64,000 bases of DNA from a beta proteobacterium AAP65 (GTDB lineage Bacteria; Pseudomonadota; Gammaproteobacteria; Burkholderiales; Burkholderiaceae_C): NCBI GenBank assembly GCA_001295865.1, contig LJHW01000002.1, forward strand, positions 1 through 64,000. The letters run 5' to 3'. The notes below the pieces were generated by a model. That model had not been told where the DNA came from. It saw only the letters and a list, made by a program, of their open reading frames with translations, and did no database searches. Made by a program: the position numbers and the translations under genes. Positions 47,187 through 55,995 of this stretch are shown in pieces (position 1 is the stretch's first letter; each line of letters starts with the position of its first letter).

Positions 47187-48338
47187 TCAGCCCGCCGCCA
47201 CCAGCGCTGCGAGCTTTTCCATCGGCAGCGGGTGGTGCAGCTGGCGGTCGCCCACCACGCTGGCCACCGCACAGGTTTTGCCATCGGTGGCGCGGCGCTG
47301 CGGCTCGGCCAGCAGCGCGCCCGTGGGGCTGGTGAGGCAGGCCACCACCGGGGTGGTGATGGTGTTCCCGCGGGCCACGACGATGCCGGTTTCTCCCGAG
47401 CTCAGGCGCACATAGCAGCCGGGCGGGTAGATGCCGAACTCGCGTACCAGGGCCGCCGTCATCGGGTGGCCGGGGTCTTCCATGAACATCTGGCGGCCGG
47501 CCTGGTCGGCGTTCAGCGCTTCGCGCGTGGAGCGTGAAGCGAGCTTGGAGGTGTAGATGTCGGCGCGGCGTGCCAGCGTGGCGAGCTCGCCCACCTCGGT
47601 GCGACCGCTGGGGTAGCCCTGGCCGTCTTCCTGCTCGTGGTGGTGCAGCACGGCTTCGAGCCAGGCTTCGTCTTCCACGCCGGCCTGCTGCAGCATGCGC
47701 ACGCTGCGCATGGGGTGGCTCTGCAGTTCCAGGCGCTGCTGCGCCGTGGGCGGCTGGGTCTGGCGCGCGAGCTGGCCCTGCAGCGCCAGCATCGAGATGT
47801 TCATCGTCAGCGCCACCTTGAAGAGGCGCGCGCACTGCTCGGGGCTCCAGGACAGGCGCTGCGCCACCAGGTGGCCGGTGATGGCCGTCTGCAGCGAGCG
47901 CTGCACGCCGTAGGCGGTGTCGGCGCCGGCGCCCTGGCGCAGCACCTGGAAGATGGCCAGATCGGGGTCGCGTTCGATGAGGGCCTGCACCGGGGCCGTG
48001 GCGTCGTCGAGCGCGCCTTCGTAGCCAGGGCCCGGGTCGGCGCGCAGGGTCTGGGCCACCTCGGCCAGGCAGCCGGCCCACAGCTGCGGCAGCTGCTCGC
48101 GCGGGGCATGGCGCACCACGTCGTGCCGACTGAGCAGTTCGTCGATGTCCACCAGCGCACCGCGCTGGAAGAGCGCCTGGATCTGTTCGTGCGCCTGCAG
48201 CACGTGGCCGCGGGCCAGCAGCAGGGTGCGGTCGGCATCGCGCACGTTGAAGGGCAGCGGCAGCCCCGGCTGCACAAGGTGCTTCACGGCGGACAGTTCG
48301 GCGTAGGGCATGGTGGTGACGAAGACTCTGAGTGGCAT
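47187..48338 (-). CDS. Degenerate HD-GYP-type protein
   Basis: A 383-residue protein with an N-terminal alpha/beta region and a C-terminal HD-GYP-like domain. The GYP-side motif is HHHEQEDGQGYPSGR, close to the canonical HHExxDGxGYP. The HD motif itself is absent: where VALLHDIGK is expected the protein reads FKVALTMNISMLALQGQL. Metal-dependent cyclic-di-GMP hydrolysis is therefore doubtful; binding or another role is possible. The ATG at 48338 is preferred over MPYAEL at 48311. It is divergent from the acyl-CoA synthetase gene. Confidence 0.75.
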   Translation of the reverse strand: MPLRVFVTTMPYAELSAVKHLVQPGLPLPFNVRDADRTLLLARGHVLQAHEQIQALFQRGALVDIDELLSRHDVVRHAPREQLPQLWAGCLAEVAQTLRADPGPGYEGALDDATAPVQALIERDPDLAIFQVLRQGAGADTAYGVQRSLQTAITGHLVAQRLSWSPEQCARLFKVALTMNISMLALQGQLARQTQPPTAQQRLELQSHPMRSVRMLQQAGVEDEAWLEAVLHHHEQEDGQGYPSGRTEVGELATLARRADIYTSKLASRSTREALNADQAGRQMFMEDPGHPMTAALVREFGIYPPGCYVRLSSGETGIVVARGNTITTPVVACLTSPTGALLAEPQRRATDGKTCAVASVVGDRQLHHPLPMEKLAALVAAG

Positions 48339-48430
48339 GCCGGGTGGCAAGCGATGCCGGGTCTTTCGGCCGCTGGTGTGCGAACTTGACGCTGCAAGCT
48401 CTTGCAGGGTGGGCGCTTAAAGTTCCCACC

Positions 48431-50221
48431 ATGAAAGCCGAAGATTCACGCATGCGCGTTGGAGCGTCTGGCGCCGTTGATGCGTCTGCTGCCCACGCCC
48501 TGCTGCACGCCGGCCTGCGTTGGCAGGTGCCGGCGCGTTTCAATATCGCCCAGGTGTGCTGCACGCGCTGGGCGCGCGGCGGCACGCCGGCGCAGGCCCG
48601 CCGCACGGCTGTGGCCTGGGAATCGGGTGATGGCGACAAGGGCCGCCGCGGCCGCCTGAGCTACGCGCAGTTGCAGACCCAGGCCGATCGCCTCAGCCAC
48701 GCCTTGCGCGCCCGCGGGGTGCAGCGTGGCGACCGCGTGGCGTTGGTGCTGCCGCAGCGCCCTGAAACCGCCGTGGCGCACATGGCGATCTACCAGTTGG
48801 GCGCGGTCGCCATGCCGCTGAGCATGCTCTTCGGCCCGGAGGCGCTGGTCTACCGGCTGCAGGACAGCGGCGCCGTGCTGGCGCTGGCCGACGAGAACAC
48901 CATCGCCGCGGTGCAGGCCGTGCGCGCCGAGTGCCCGGCGCTGCGCACGGTGTTGGCCGTGGGTGCGGCGGCCGGGCAGGGCGATGCCGACTGGGCCGCC
49001 GTGCTGGCCGCCGCGCCCGGCCGCCGCTTCGTGCCCGAGGACACCGCCGCCGACGACCCCGCCGTGCTCATCTACACCAGCGGCACCACCGGGCCGCCCA
49101 AGGGCGCGCTGGTGCCGCATCGGGCGCTCATCGGCAATCTCAGCGGCTTCGTCTGCAGCCAGGACTGGTTCGGCCACGGCCCGCCCGAGCGCAGCGACGA
49201 GGTCTTCTGGAGCCCCGCCGACTGGGCCTGGACCGGCGGCCTGATGGACGCGCTGCTGCCGACGCTGTTTTTCGGCCGCCCCATCGTGGCCCACCAAGGC
49301 CGCTTCAGCCCCGAACGCGCTTTCGAGCTGATGCAGCGCTACCGCGTGACGCACAGCTTTCTCTTTCCCACCGCGCTGAAGGCGATGATGAAAGCCGTGC
49401 CAGCGCCGCGGCAGCGTTACCGGCTGCGTTTGCGTTCGGTGATGAGCGCCGGCGAGGCCGTGGGCGACGCCGTCTTCCACTGGTGCGAGCAGGCGCTGGG
49501 CCTGACGGTCAACGAGATGTTCGGCCAGACCGAGATCAACTACATCGTCGGCAATTGCCAGCGGTGGGTGGACGCGTCAGGCCAAGAGCAGCCGGGCTGG
49601 CCGGCGCGCCCCGGCAGCATGGGCCGGGCCTACCCGGGCCACCGCGTGGCAGTGATCGACGACCAGGGCCAGGAGTGCCCGCGCGGCACGCCGGGTGACG
49701 TGGCCGTGCACCGGCAGGACGTGCATGGCGACCCCGACCCGGTGTTCTTCCTGGGCTACTGGCGCAACGAAGCCGCCACCGCCGCCAAGTTCACCGGCGC
49801 GCCCGACACGGGCTGGTGCCGCACCGGCGACACCGCCGTGATGGATGCGGACGGCTACCTCTGGTACCAGGGCCGCAGCGACGATGTCTTCAAGGCCGCG
49901 GGTTACCGCATCGGCCCCAGCGAGATCGAGAACTGCCTCGTCAAGCACCCGGCTGTGGCCAACGCGGCGGTGGTGCCCAAACCCGATGCCGAACGCGGCG
50001 CGGTGGTGAAGGCCTACGTGGTGCTGGCACTGGGCTGTCATGGCGACGCGGCGCTGGTGGCCGAACTGCAGGCCCATGTGCGCGGCCGGCTCGCGCCCTA
50101 CGAGTACCCGAAGGAGATCGAGTTCATCGATGCCCTGCCGATGACGACCACCGGCAAGGTGCAACGGCGTGTGCTGCGGCTGCAGGAAGAGGCGCGGGCC
50201 GCAACGGGCGGCGCCGGCTGA
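48431..50221 (+). CDS. AMP-dependent acyl-CoA synthetase
   Basis: A 596-residue ANL-superfamily ligase. Phosphate loop LIYTSGTTGPPKGALVPHRA; mid motif FWSPADWAWTGGLMDALL; acyl-AMP region EMFGQTEINYIVGNC; hinge and C-terminal catalytic lysine in YQGRSDDVFKAAGYRIG and TTTGKVQRRVLR. The WxxGL segment resembles medium-chain/acetate-type acyl-CoA synthetases; chain length is unknown. MKAEDSRM at 48431 is taken as start; MRVGAS at 48452 is a close alternative. Confidence 0.86.
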   Translation: MKAEDSRMRVGASGAVDASAAHALLHAGLRWQVPARFNIAQVCCTRWARGGTPAQARRTAVAWESGDGDKGRRGRLSYAQLQTQADRLSHALRARGVQRGDRVALVLPQRPETAVAHMAIYQLGAVAMPLSMLFGPEALVYRLQDSGAVLALADENTIAAVQAVRAECPALRTVLAVGAAAGQGDADWAAVLAAAPGRRFVPEDTAADDPAVLIYTSGTTGPPKGALVPHRALIGNLSGFVCSQDWFGHGPPERSDEVFWSPADWAWTGGLMDALLPTLFFGRPIVAHQGRFSPERAFELMQRYRVTHSFLFPTALKAMMKAVPAPRQRYRLRLRSVMSAGEAVGDAVFHWCEQALGLTVNEMFGQTEINYIVGNCQRWVDASGQEQPGWPARPGSMGRAYPGHRVAVIDDQGQECPRGTPGDVAVHRQDVHGDPDPVFFLGYWRNEAATAAKFTGAPDTGWCRTGDTAVMDADGYLWYQGRSDDVFKAAGYRIGPSEIENCLVKHPAVANAAVVPKPDAERGAVVKAYVVLALGCHGDAALVAELQAHVRGRLAPYEYPKEIEFIDALPMTTTGKVQRRVLRLQEEARAATGGAG

Positions 50222-50233
50222 ACGGGCCCCAGC

Positions 50234-50920
50234 TCAGCAGCTGTCCAGCAGCCGCGGGCGGATCTGTGCGCTGGCGTTGAAGGGGTCCAGCGCGCCCGCG
50301 CGGTTGGGCCGGGCGATGACGCAGCTGTTGCCGCGCTTGAAGCGCACGCTGCCGTCTTCCAGGCGGAACTCCTCGATGCCGTCGACGCCGCCGAGGGCCT
50401 TGGCGATGCGGCTCTCCAGCGTCTGCGGTGGGGTGTTGCTGCGCGGGTCGTCCAGCGCCGGGTTGCGGGCGCGCCAGGGGGCCGAGGCGCTGCGGGGCAA
50501 AGCCAGGTTCAGCGGTGGCGCGGCCGTGCTTGCGACCGGCGCTGGTGCCAGCACAGGGCCAGGCGTTGCGGGCAGCGATGGCGCGCCGGCCTCCGGGCCG
50601 GGCTCGGCCGGGCTGGCTGGCAGGGTGATGGCCTGCGGCTCGCGCGGCGCTGCGGGGGGCCTGGCACTCGGGCGCTGGGTGGCAGCGGCTGTTGCTGGTG
50701 GGCGCGCGGCAGCCGCGGCCGGGCGCGGCGCCCCGGGCAGCCACACGATCAGCGGGGCCTGCGCCTGCACGGGCGCGGCCGGCCCGCGGTCTTGCCAGGC
50801 CTGCAGGCGCCAGGCGCCGGCCAACAGCAGCGCGTGCAGGGCCAGCACCAGCAGGGCGGGGCCCCCGGCGCGGGCGCTGCGTGCGCGGTGGGGCAGGGCG
50901 AGCTTCGTCAAGCCTGCCAC
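50234..50920 (-). CDS. Membrane-anchored Pro/Ala-rich hypothetical protein
   Basis: About 228 residues. A single hydrophobic helix (about residues 20-38) is followed by a Pro/Ala/Arg-rich region to about 150 and a compact C-terminal part (SRIAKALGGVDGIEEFRLED, then SVRFKRGNSCVIAR) that may be a small folded domain. The architecture recalls TonB-type or cell-wall-spanning proteins, without an identifiable family. Start uncertain; the GTG at 50920 begins just before the membrane helix, and the frame is open to 51004. Converges with the acyl-CoA synthetase. Confidence 0.5.
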   Translation of the reverse strand: MAGLTKLALPHRARSARAGGPALLVLALHALLLAGAWRLQAWQDRGPAAPVQAQAPLIVWLPGAPRPAAAAARPPATAAATQRPSARPPAAPREPQAITLPASPAEPGPEAGAPSLPATPGPVLAPAPVASTAAPPLNLALPRSASAPWRARNPALDDPRSNTPPQTLESRIAKALGGVDGIEEFRLEDGSVRFKRGNSCVIARPNRAGALDPFNASAQIRPRLLDSC

Positions 50921-51039
50921 GATAGCGGTGGTGCCTACCCGCTGCGGCACACTGCGACGAAACGCGGCCACCGGGCGCTGAACGGTGCCGGCGCTGCAAG
51001 ACAATCACGCACCTGCTGCCAACCCTGCCCCCCTTCTTC

Positions 51040-52350
51040 ATGGCCAACCTCATCGTCCACGGCGGCACGCCGCTCACCGGCCGCATCGTGCCCAGCGCGA
51101 ACAAGAACGCCGTGCTGCCCATCCTGTGCGCCACGCTGCTCAGCCCGCACCCCATCCGCCTGCTCGGCATCCCCGAGATCACCGACGTGCGCAAGATCCT
51201 GGAGATCTTCCGCACCCTGGGCAGCGAGGTGAAGGTCGACTACACCACCGGCGTGCTGGACGTGCACCACGCCCAGACGCACTTCGACCCCGGCACCCAC
51301 CACCTGCCCGAAGAGATGCGCTCCAGCGTGATGCTGGTGCCGCCGCTCTTGGCCCGCTTCGGCGTGGCGCGCATCGAGAACGACGTGCAGGGCTGCACCC
51401 TGGGCGTGCGCGAGATCGACCCGCACGTCGAGGTGATGGAGCGCTTCGGCGGCGTGGTGGAGCGCAGCCGCAGCCACCTGCTCATCCAGGTGGACGGCGG
51501 CCTGAAGGCCAACCACCACTGGCTCGATTACGCCAGTGTCACCACCACCGAGAACTTCGTGCTCTGCGCCGCGCTCGCCCACGGCACCAGCACGCTGATG
51601 AACAGCGCCAGCGAACCGCACGTGCAGGAGTTCTGCGAGTTCATGCGCCTGCTCGGCGCGCAGATCGAGGGCGTGGGCACCAGCCGCCTCACCGTGCACG
51701 GCGTGAAGAGCCTGGGCAAGCCCGAAGGCGTGGAGTTCCGCTTCGCCGAAGACTTCCACGAGGCCGTCACCTTCATGGCGCTGGGCGCCATCACCGGCGG
51801 CTGCATCACGGTAAAAAACAGCGCGCCCGAGCAGTTCCCGCTGATCGACCGCACCTTCGCCAAGTTCGGCGTGCAGGTGGTGCACAAGGACGGCTGGAGC
51901 CACACCGTGGTGGACGGCCCGCTGCGCGTGAAGGAGCCCTTCACGAAGAACATCCTGCAGAAGGTGGAAGCGGCACCCTGGCCCTACCTGCCGGTGGACC
52001 TGTTGCCCATCTTCGTGGCCCTGGGCGTGAAGGCCGAGGGCAGCATGATGTACTGGAACAAGGTCTACGAAGGTGCCATGGGCTGGACGAGCGAGCTCAG
52101 CAAGTTCGGCGGCCACGCCTTCCAGAGCGACCCGCACCGCATCATCACGTTCGGCGGCAAGCCACTCCAGCCGGCCGAGGTGGAAAGCCCCTACATCATC
52201 CGCGTGGCCATCGCCTTGCTGATGCTGGCCTGCAGCATCCCGGGCAAGAGCGTGATCCGCAATGCCACGCCGGTGCGGCGCGCGCACCCGCGTTTCGCCG
52301 AGAACATCACCGCTTTGGGCGCACGCGTCGAGTGGATCGAAGGCGACTGA
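51040..52350 (+). CDS. Divergent UDP-GlcNAc enolpyruvyl transferase (MurA paralogue)
   Basis: A 436-residue EPSP-synthase-fold protein. The MurA-specific residues are in place: Lys22-Asn23 (SANKNAVLPI), cysteine 119 in VQGCTLGVREIDPHVE (the fosfomycin-target position), Arg in RSSVMLV and the catalytic-type aspartate in LPVDLLP. Overall it is diverged from usual MurA, with different loops and a longer C-terminal half. It does not sit in a cell-wall operon; the standard murA in this order lies next to hisG. It may be a second MurA or act on another UDP-sugar. Confidence 0.8.
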   Translation: MANLIVHGGTPLTGRIVPSANKNAVLPILCATLLSPHPIRLLGIPEITDVRKILEIFRTLGSEVKVDYTTGVLDVHHAQTHFDPGTHHLPEEMRSSVMLVPPLLARFGVARIENDVQGCTLGVREIDPHVEVMERFGGVVERSRSHLLIQVDGGLKANHHWLDYASVTTTENFVLCAALAHGTSTLMNSASEPHVQEFCEFMRLLGAQIEGVGTSRLTVHGVKSLGKPEGVEFRFAEDFHEAVTFMALGAITGGCITVKNSAPEQFPLIDRTFAKFGVQVVHKDGWSHTVVDGPLRVKEPFTKNILQKVEAAPWPYLPVDLLPIFVALGVKAEGSMMYWNKVYEGAMGWTSELSKFGGHAFQSDPHRIITFGGKPLQPAEVESPYIIRVAIALLMLACSIPGKSVIRNATPVRRAHPRFAENITALGARVEWIEGD

Positions 52351-52366
52351 GCAAGGGTTGCGGCCG

Positions 52367-52858
52367 ATGGCCAAAAAAGACAAGCACGTCAGCGAAACCC
52401 CGGCCACGCAGATGCTGAAGGCCGCCGGCGTGGCCTACACCGAACACCCCTACGAGTACGTCGAGCACGGCGGCACCGCAGAGAGCGCGAAACAACTGGG
52501 CGTGGACGAACACAGCGTCATCAAGACCCTGGTGATGCAGGACGACAAGGCGCAGCCGCTGATCGTGCTGATGCACGGCGACCGCTCGGTGAGCACCAAG
52601 AACCTGGCGCGCGAGATCGGCGCCAAGGGCGTGGAGCCCTGCAAGCCCGAGGTGGCGCAGCGCCACAGCGGCTACCTCGTGGGCGGCACCTCGCCTTTCG
52701 GGCTGAAGAAGGTCCTGCCGGTTTATGTCGAAGCCAGCGTGCTGGCGCTGCCGCGCATCTGCATCAATGGCGGGCGGCGCGGCTACCTAGTGGGCATCGC
52801 GCCGCAGGTGCTGGTGGATCTGCTGGGCGCCAAGCCTGTGCACTGCGCGCTGGGCTGA
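52367..52858 (+). CDS. YbaK/prolyl-tRNA-editing-type aminoacyl-tRNA deacylase
   Basis: A 163-residue YbaK/EbsC-domain protein. Conserved pieces: TPATQMLKAAGVAYTEHPYE, VIKTLVMQDD, HGDRSVSTKNLAREIGAK, GYLVGGTSPFGLKK and the C-terminal ICINGGRRGYLVGIAP. YbaK proteins deacylate Cys-tRNA(Pro) and related mischarged tRNAs. It begins 16 bases after the MurA-like stop. Confidence 0.93.
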   Translation: MAKKDKHVSETPATQMLKAAGVAYTEHPYEYVEHGGTAESAKQLGVDEHSVIKTLVMQDDKAQPLIVLMHGDRSVSTKNLAREIGAKGVEPCKPEVAQRHSGYLVGGTSPFGLKKVLPVYVEASVLALPRICINGGRRGYLVGIAPQVLVDLLGAKPVHCALG

Positions 52859-52924
52859 AGTCGGCGCCTGCGGCTTCCGCACCCGGCCTGCGCCTGTTCG
52901 GGCCAACCTTACACTCCGCACCCC

Positions 52925-53593
52925 ATGAATGCGCTTGCCTTGCCCCTGGCCCTGATCGCGGCCTACCTGATCGGCTCCTTGTCCTTCGCCGTCATCTTCA
53001 GCCACCTGATGGGCCTGGCCGACCCGCGCAGCTACGGCAGCAAGAACCCCGGCGCCACCAACGTGCTGCGCTCGGGCAACAAGGCCGCGGCCATCCTCAC
53101 GCTGGCCTTCGACGCCTTGAAGGGTTATGTGCCCGTGCTGCTGGTGCTGGTGTTCGGTGCACCCTACGGCCTGGGCGAGACGGCTGCGGCCTTCGTGGGC
53201 CTGGCTGCTTTCGTCGGCCACCTGTGGCCGGTGTTCTTCCGCTTCCAGGGCGGCAAGGGTGTGGCCACGGCGGCGGGCGTGTTGATGGCCGTGAACCCGC
53301 TGCTGGGCGTGGCCACGCTGCTGAGCTTCGGGCTCATCGTGGCCTTCTCGCGTTATGTCTCGCTGGCAGCCATGGTGGCGGCGGTGTTCGCGCCGTTCTA
53401 CCAGGCGCTGATCTGGGGCCCCGAGCCCTTCATCGCGGCGCTGGTGCTGATGAGCCTGCTGCTCGTGTGGCGCCACGAAGCCAACATCCGCCGCCTGCTG
53501 GCCGGCACAGAAAGCCGGCTCGGCCAGAAGGCGGCGGCCGCGCAGACGCCCGCCCGCCCCGCCCACGGCAAACATTCCCGCAAAGGACCTTGA
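52925..53593 (+). CDS. plsY: Glycerol-3-phosphate acyltransferase PlsY
   Basis: A 222-residue polytopic inner-membrane enzyme that uses acyl-phosphate to acylate glycerol-3-phosphate, the first step of phospholipid synthesis. Signature motifs: AYLIGSLSFAVIFSH, GSKNPGATNVLRSGN, VGHLWPVFFRFQGGKGVATA, and the last helix before WRHEANIRRLLAGTES. The basic C-terminal tail is longer than in E. coli. RidA-like gene follows after one base. Confidence 0.95.
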   Translation: MNALALPLALIAAYLIGSLSFAVIFSHLMGLADPRSYGSKNPGATNVLRSGNKAAAILTLAFDALKGYVPVLLVLVFGAPYGLGETAAAFVGLAAFVGHLWPVFFRFQGGKGVATAAGVLMAVNPLLGVATLLSFGLIVAFSRYVSLAAMVAAVFAPFYQALIWGPEPFIAALVLMSLLLVWRHEANIRRLLAGTESRLGQKAAAAQTPARPAHGKHSRKGP

Positions 53594-53594
53594 G

Positions 53595-53939
53595 ATGATT
53601 CAGCGATTCGACGTCGGCCCCCGCTTGAGCGAGATGGCCGTGCACAACGGCGTGGCCTACCTCGCCGGCCAGGTGCCGGCCGATGGCAGCCAGGACATCA
53701 CGGGGCAGACCCAGCAGGTGCTGGCCGCCATCGACGCGCTGCTGGCCCGCGCCGGCACCGACAAACGCCGCTTGCTGCGCGTGGAGATCTTCCTCAAGGA
53801 CTTGGCCGATTTCCCCGGCATGAACGCCGTGTGGGAGGCCTGGCTGCCCGCGGGCGACGCCCCGCCGCGCGCCACGGTGCAGGCCACGCTGGCCCGGCCC
53901 GAGTGGCGCGTGGAGATGGTGGTCACCGCGGCGATCTGA
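53595..53939 (+). CDS. RidA family protein
   Basis: A 114-residue RidA/YjgF/YER057c-fold protein. The motif PPRATVQATLARPEWRVEM contains the arginine needed for 2-iminoacid deaminase activity. LAGQVPADGSQDITGQTQQV is the family's central segment. It begins one base after the plsY stop. Which RidA subgroup it belongs to cannot be fixed. Confidence 0.88.
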   Translation: MIQRFDVGPRLSEMAVHNGVAYLAGQVPADGSQDITGQTQQVLAAIDALLARAGTDKRRLLRVEIFLKDLADFPGMNAVWEAWLPAGDAPPRATVQATLARPEWRVEMVVTAAI

Positions 53940-53971
53940 ACCGCCACGGGTTTGGCCTTGCAGGGCACACC

Positions 53972-54337
53972 GTGAAACTCACGCGCCCGCGCCAGTTGCT
54001 GCAGCTGGCGCTGCTCGTGGCGGTGGTGGCCGGTGTGCAGCAGGCCTGGGTGGCCAGCCACCGCGCCAGTGCCGCGGCCGAGGTGGCCACGCTCGCGCGC
54101 CCGGGCGACATCCACATGATCTCGTCCGACAGCTGCGGCATCTGCGATGTGGCGCGCCGCTGGTTCACCCAGCACGCCGTGCCCTTCAGCGAATGCAGCA
54201 TCGAGCGTGACCTGGCCTGTCGCGCCGCTTTTGAAACCACCATGGCACCGGGCACGCCGGTGATGGTGGTGCGCGGGCGTGTGCTGCTGGGTTTCAGCCC
54301 GGAGCAGCTGCGGGTGACGCTGGCCCTGCCACGCTGA
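53972..54337 (+). CDS. Membrane-anchored glutaredoxin-like protein
   Basis: A 121-residue protein. N-terminal hydrophobic residues about 8-26 look like a signal anchor. The thioredoxin-fold part has MISSDSCGICDVARRWF (CGIC redox pair), then SIERDLACRAAF and a cis-proline-type APGTPVMVVRGRVLLGF. A role in disulfide reduction or oxidation is plausible. Start is a GTG at 53972; an upstream in-frame start lies inside the RidA gene. Confidence 0.72.
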   Translation: MKLTRPRQLLQLALLVAVVAGVQQAWVASHRASAAAEVATLARPGDIHMISSDSCGICDVARRWFTQHAVPFSECSIERDLACRAAFETTMAPGTPVMVVRGRVLLGFSPEQLRVTLALPR

Positions 54338-54351
54338 ACCCGGCGCAGGGT

Positions 54352-55215
54352 TCAGGCGTCGGTCGACAGCGCCTCGGCGCAGTGCCAGGGCATCACCAGC
54401 CGCCCCTGGTCATCGGGCAGGGCCTCGATCTGGATGCGCGGTGCGCCCGCCTGCACGCTGCCGAAGATGGTGGCAAAAGCCACGTCGGCCGCGTCGCGCC
54501 CTGTGGCGAAACGCACGAAGCCCATCGGGATGGCCGTGCCCGATGGGTCGAAGATGTACCAGCGCCCGCCAAGGTAGGCCTCGACGTAGGCGTGGAAGTC
54601 GGTGGGGCCGAGTGCCGGATCGGCGCCGTAGTCGATGCCGGTGGTGAAACGCGCCGGCACGTTGATGGCGCGGCACAGCGCGATCATCAGGTGCGCGAAA
54701 TCGCGGCACACGCCTTCGGTGTCGAGCAGCGTGTCCAGCGCCGAGGTGGTGCCGTTGCTCGTGTTCGACTTGAAGGTCGTGCGCTGCAGCACCCAGTCGC
54801 GCAGGCCCTGCACCCGTGCATACCCCGGCGCCAGGTGGCCGAACTCGCGCAGCGCCAGGCGCAGCAGCCGGTCTGAGGGGCAATAACGGCTGGGGTAAAG
54901 GCTGGGCAGCACGTGCGTGGGCAGTTGCGCGATGGGCACCTCGCCGATGCTCGCCGGCTGCGCGACGTGGTGGTCGAGCTCGATGGTGGCGCTGTAGCGC
55001 ACGCGCAGCGGGCCGGGCAGGGGGCTCACGCGCAGCGTGCGGTTCAGCGTGACCGGGTCGGTGTCCACCTGCCAGGGCACGTTCTGGTTCAGTTCGAGGT
55101 GCTCGCGCAGCACGTGCTGGCGCTCGGTGTGCGCGGCGTGGATGTTGAAGATGAAATGGCTGCCGGCTTGTTGCACCTGGTAATCGAGCTCCAGTGCGAT
55201 GGCCAGGCGGATCAT
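54352..55215 (-). CDS. Transglutaminase-like protein
   Basis: A 287-residue protein with a bacterial transglutaminase N-terminal domain (about 1-120) and a transglutaminase core. Catalytic triad: cysteine in TEGVCRDFAHLMI, histidine in GPTDFHAYVEAYLGG, and aspartate in YIFDPSG. The family includes protein-crosslinking and protease-like members; substrate unknown. No signal peptide is visible, so it is probably cytoplasmic. Converges with the glutaredoxin-like gene. Confidence 0.88.
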   Translation of the reverse strand: MIRLAIALELDYQVQQAGSHFIFNIHAAHTERQHVLREHLELNQNVPWQVDTDPVTLNRTLRVSPLPGPLRVRYSATIELDHHVAQPASIGEVPIAQLPTHVLPSLYPSRYCPSDRLLRLALREFGHLAPGYARVQGLRDWVLQRTTFKSNTSNGTTSALDTLLDTEGVCRDFAHLMIALCRAINVPARFTTGIDYGADPALGPTDFHAYVEAYLGGRWYIFDPSGTAIPMGFVRFATGRDAADVAFATIFGSVQAGAPRIQIEALPDDQGRLVMPWHCAEALSTDA

Positions 55216-55353
55216 GCGGCGGCCCGGTCTGTGGGCGTGGGTGTCGGGCTGGTGTTCATGCGTGCTCCATAGGAGCCGCAGCTTGCGCGCTGGCCGGTGG
55301 CGCCGTCTGTGCTGCAACGCACCGAAGGCGAAGGCAGGCTGCGCGCGGTGGGA

Positions 55354-55977
55354 CTAGAGGCCCAGACGCGCCAGCTCGCCGCGGCCTTCGCGCACGAGCA
55401 CGGGCTCGTCGCCGCTGAGGTCGATCACGGTGGTGGGCTGCATCGGGCAGGCGCCCGCGTCCACCACGGCCTGCAGCTGCTTCTGGAAGCGCTCACGGAT
55501 CTCGTCCGCGTCGTTCAGCGGCTCGGTTTCGCCCGGCGGTATCAGCGTGGTGGCCAGCAGCGGTTCACCAAACAGCGCGAGCAGTTCCTGCAGCACCACG
55601 TTCTCGGGCACACGCAGGCCGATGGTGCGGCGGCTGGGGTGGCTCAGCCGCCGCGGCACTTCTTTCGTGGCTTCCAGGATGAAGGTGTAGGGCCCGGGCG
55701 TGCCCAGCTTCAGCAGCCGGTACTGGCGGTTGTCCACGCGCGCAAAACGTGCGAGTTCGCTCAGGTCCTTGCAGAGCAGCGTGAGGTGGTGCTTCTCGTC
55801 CACCTGGCGGATGCGGCGCAACTGCTCGGCCGCGTTTTTGTCGTCGAGCCGGCACACCAGCGCATAGCTGCTGTCGGTGGGCACGGCGGCCACGCCGCCG
55901 GCCTGCAGCAAGGCCGCGGCCTGCTTGAGCAGGCGCGGTTGCGGGTTCTGTGGGTGGACTTCGAAGTGCTGGGACAC
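55354..55977 (-). CDS. yciO: Sua5/YciO/YrdC family protein (YciO-like)
   Basis: A 207-residue protein of the YrdC fold: GVAAVPTDSSYALVCRLDD, KHHLTLLCKDLSELARFA, LKLGTPGPYTFILEATKEVP, and TIGLRVPENVVLQELL. The YciO branch is related to, but distinct from, the TsaC enzymes that make threonylcarbamoyladenylate for tRNA. The KxR-type lysines of the TsaC motif are partly changed. It lies 18 bases after the fumarase gene on the same strand. Confidence 0.87.
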   Translation of the reverse strand: MSQHFEVHPQNPQPRLLKQAAALLQAGGVAAVPTDSSYALVCRLDDKNAAEQLRRIRQVDEKHHLTLLCKDLSELARFARVDNRQYRLLKLGTPGPYTFILEATKEVPRRLSHPSRRTIGLRVPENVVLQELLALFGEPLLATTLIPPGETEPLNDADEIRERFQKQLQAVVDAGACPMQPTTVIDLSGDEPVLVREGRGELARLGL

Positions 55978-55995
55978 GGGGTCTGCAGCGGGCCG

